Of a stretch of DNA of 64,000 nt, positions 62,200 to 64,000 are shown piece by piece. A program made the position numbers and the translations under genes. Numbering within the stretch: the first letter of the stretch is position 1; every line of letters starts with the position of its first letter. Under the pieces are notes generated by a model. That model did not search any database. It was not told the DNA's origin and saw only the letters and a program-made list of their open reading frames with translations. Source of the stretch: JBEDUK01 sp963781595 (GTDB taxonomy: Bacteria; Actinomycetota; UBA4738); NCBI GenBank assembly GCA_963781595.1, contig CAWAGG010000006.1, positions 744,001-808,000 on the forward strand. Direction: 5' to 3'.

Positions 62200-64000
62200 C
62201 GTGCACCGTGAAGGTCCCGTCGGTGTTGCGCGCGAGCGTGTCGCGGACGCCCTGATCTGGGATGAACGCCGAGGAGCCGGTGCCGCATGGCTTCGTCGCG
62301 GTCACGCAGGTGAAGTGCAGCTGCTGGCCGTCGGAGGCGTGCAGGGTGGCGTCGCCGTTCCACGCTCCGAGATCCAGCCAGATGTTGTACGACGAGGTCC
62401 ATCCCCGGCTCATGGGGATCGGCGTCGACGAGCTGACGGTCGCGTCGGCGGAGTTGTAGGAGCGGACGAAGGCGAACGGCACCCCGATGTTCGGAAGCGT
62501 CGCGTCGGTCGCCGACTCGTAGAAGTTCCCGTTCGCGAGGTTCACCGGTTCGAGCTTCATCCCGGCAGGCCCGCCGTGCATGGCCGCTTCGGCGCAGGCC
62601 TGGCACCCGAGCAGCTGACCCCACGGCACCGCCGGGTTCGCGTTGTAGCGCAGGTAGACCTGGTAGAAGTTCGACGGCTGCGGGGTGACCAGGTTGTAGG
62701 TGCCGGCGTCGAAGGCGACGTAGCGACCGTCGGAGGAGGCGACGCCGGAGAAGGACGAGCCGGTGAGCAGCCCGGCCGGCAGGCCGTCGTCGTAGTGGAC
62801 GTCGACGGCCGCGCTCTGGACGGCGGTCGTGCCGTCGGCGACCGTGCTGAGATCCGTGATGAAGACGTCCGGGTTGGCGTTGGTGTCCCCCGCGACGACC
62901 CGGTCGTCGTAGGTCGAGTACACCAGGTAGTGATCGTTCCCCGTGATGAGCGGGTGCGCGCTCGCCGGGCTGTTCTGCTGCGGACCGTGGGAGCCGACGT
63001 AGGAGCCATCGGATTCCCGGGAGGCGAGGACAACGGTCCCGGTCGCGAGGTCCTTCACGTAGTCCTCCGTGCACTTGTGCAGCGCGTCGCACGCCGGTGG
63101 GGTGTAGCCCAGCTTGACCGAGGCCGTGCTGAACGCGACGTAGCGACCGTCGGGGGTGATCGATCCGACGTTCGCCAGGACATCGAGGCCCTTCGTCTGG
63201 CCCTGGTCCAGGTAGGTGTCGACCTGGGTCGTGGTGCCCGTGCTCAGATCGCGCAGGAACACGTCGGTGTCACCCGCGTTGCCGTCGGTGAGGCCCGTGA
63301 GGTCGAAGGCCTGAGACTCGAACACGAGCTTCGTGTCGTCGCCGCTGAAGGCGGGCAGGGCATTGCCCGGGGGGAGGATGCTGTCGGCGCTTCCGGGCGA
63401 GCCGCCCGTATTCGCCGAGACCAGGGTCGGCGTGGCAGAGGACTGGACCGGCCCCTTGTAGACGTTCAGGTGGTGGTTCGTCCCCGTTGCGAAGTTCTCA
63501 GCCGCGGAGGTGAACGCGACGTAGGCGCCGTCCGGGGAGATCCGCGGATCGGTGCTGTCGTGATCGCCCGGCGTCCCCGAGACGGCCGAGATGCGCACGA
63601 TCGAGCCGCCGCTCTGGGTGTCCTTGGCGTAGATCTGCCAGTGGTGGTCCGAGCCTCCACCGCTGACGAGCGCGTCGTTCTTGGACTGGAACGCGACCCA
63701 GCGCCCGTCGGCGGAGATCGACGGGTTCGTGGACTCGCACGACGTCTGGACGTTGCACGTGACGTCACTGACCGCGATGGTGGTGTTCGCCTTCGTGTCC
63801 CGCACGTAGACGTTCGTGACGTCGCTGGTGGAGGGGCCTGCGTCGACCACCCCGGGAGCGGAAGAGGCGAAGGCGACGTAGCGCCCGTCCGAGGAGATGG
63901 ACTGGTTGCCCGTCCCAAAGTTGCCCGTATGGCCGGTCCCGACCGGATCGTCGTTCGGGTCTCCGGCGTGATCGTCGAGCGATGCCACCGTCGTGGACGC
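62200..64000 (-). CDS. RHS protein, N-terminal part with TolB-like propeller (5' end outside window)
   Basis: About 600 residues in a frame open to the right edge. Repeats with SSDGRYVAF, SADGRWVAF, SPDGAYVAF and TPDGRYVAF blades (residues about 30-435) form a TolB/PD40-like propeller. A region with PVNLANGNFYE and PIPMSRGWTSSYN near 490-520 is the DUF6531-like start of an RHS region. After DGTFTVH the frame runs on without homology to 61892, while the RHS repeats continue in another frame from DLTSETFNSSG. A near-duplicate of seven bases (GGTGCAC then GTTGCAC) at about 62197-62210 causes the shift. No signal peptide is visible because the beginning lies outside the window. Confidence 0.8.

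Overview
The window looks like chromosomal DNA of a high-GC actinobacterium (Actinomycetota). The evidence is the strong GC bias at third codon positions, many GTG starts and ATGA/GTGA stop-start overlaps. A mycothiol-dependent-type isomerase, a SARP/BTAD regulator, a protein O-mannosyltransferase and a galU / gephyrin-like (moeA) / two-helix membrane protein locus of the actinobacterial divisome type point the same way. I cannot place it more closely; an uncultured or deep-branching lineage is possible. No rRNA, CRISPR array or replication origin was seen.

Layout. 1-3498: the 3' part of a PUFA-synthase-like polyketide synthase with perfect tandem carrier domains, a ketoreductase and a dehydratase. 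3551-8059: a pyridine nucleotide transhydrogenase, an unrecognised protein and an IS110-family transposase. 8168-15005 is the most unusual accessory stretch. It holds a large cysteine-repeat protein of no family I know (frameshifted near its end), a SARP-type regulator, a phospholipase D-like protein, and a 38-residue ORF translationally coupled to a methyltransferase with an extra N-terminal domain. 15232-24016: an acyl-CoA dehydrogenase/phosphotransferase pair, a secreted beta-helix protein, a GT39-like membrane protein, CpaB, MTA phosphorylase, an FmdB zinc ribbon and a His-rich membrane protein.

24225-28525: galU, glp/moeA, moaC (apparently with a CTG start), a GlpR/SepX-like membrane protein and a translin-family protein. 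28541-32011: a mycothiol-type isomerase, SHOCT and PspC proteins, tRNA-Ala, a P-loop kinase-like protein and a secreted M43-like metalloprotease. 32235-36425: a two-component system followed by a small membrane protein, ApbE and a ferric-reductase-like cytochrome. 36617-43285 is a metal (probably zinc) homeostasis block: YraQ permease and TIGR03943 protein, then on the other strand an ABC importer with a permease-binding protein fusion, its ATPase, a second permease and a Fur/Zur regulator, with a 23-bp palindrome at the head of that operon, and a CDF exporter.

43316-58191 is mostly housekeeping: a Tat lipoprotein with a thioredoxin-like domain, rpiA, a mannosyltransferase, rsmI-metG-tatD-rsmA-ispE-amidohydrolase, tRNA-Gln, glmU-prs, TerC, and rplY-pth. 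ispE carries three and prs one apparent single-base frameshift; since both are normally essential, base-level sequence errors are the simplest explanation. 58571-64000 is a TolB-propeller/RHS-repeat protein running off the right edge, with a lower-GC variable C-terminus and an overlapping two-helix membrane protein downstream, which looks like a toxin/immunity arrangement.
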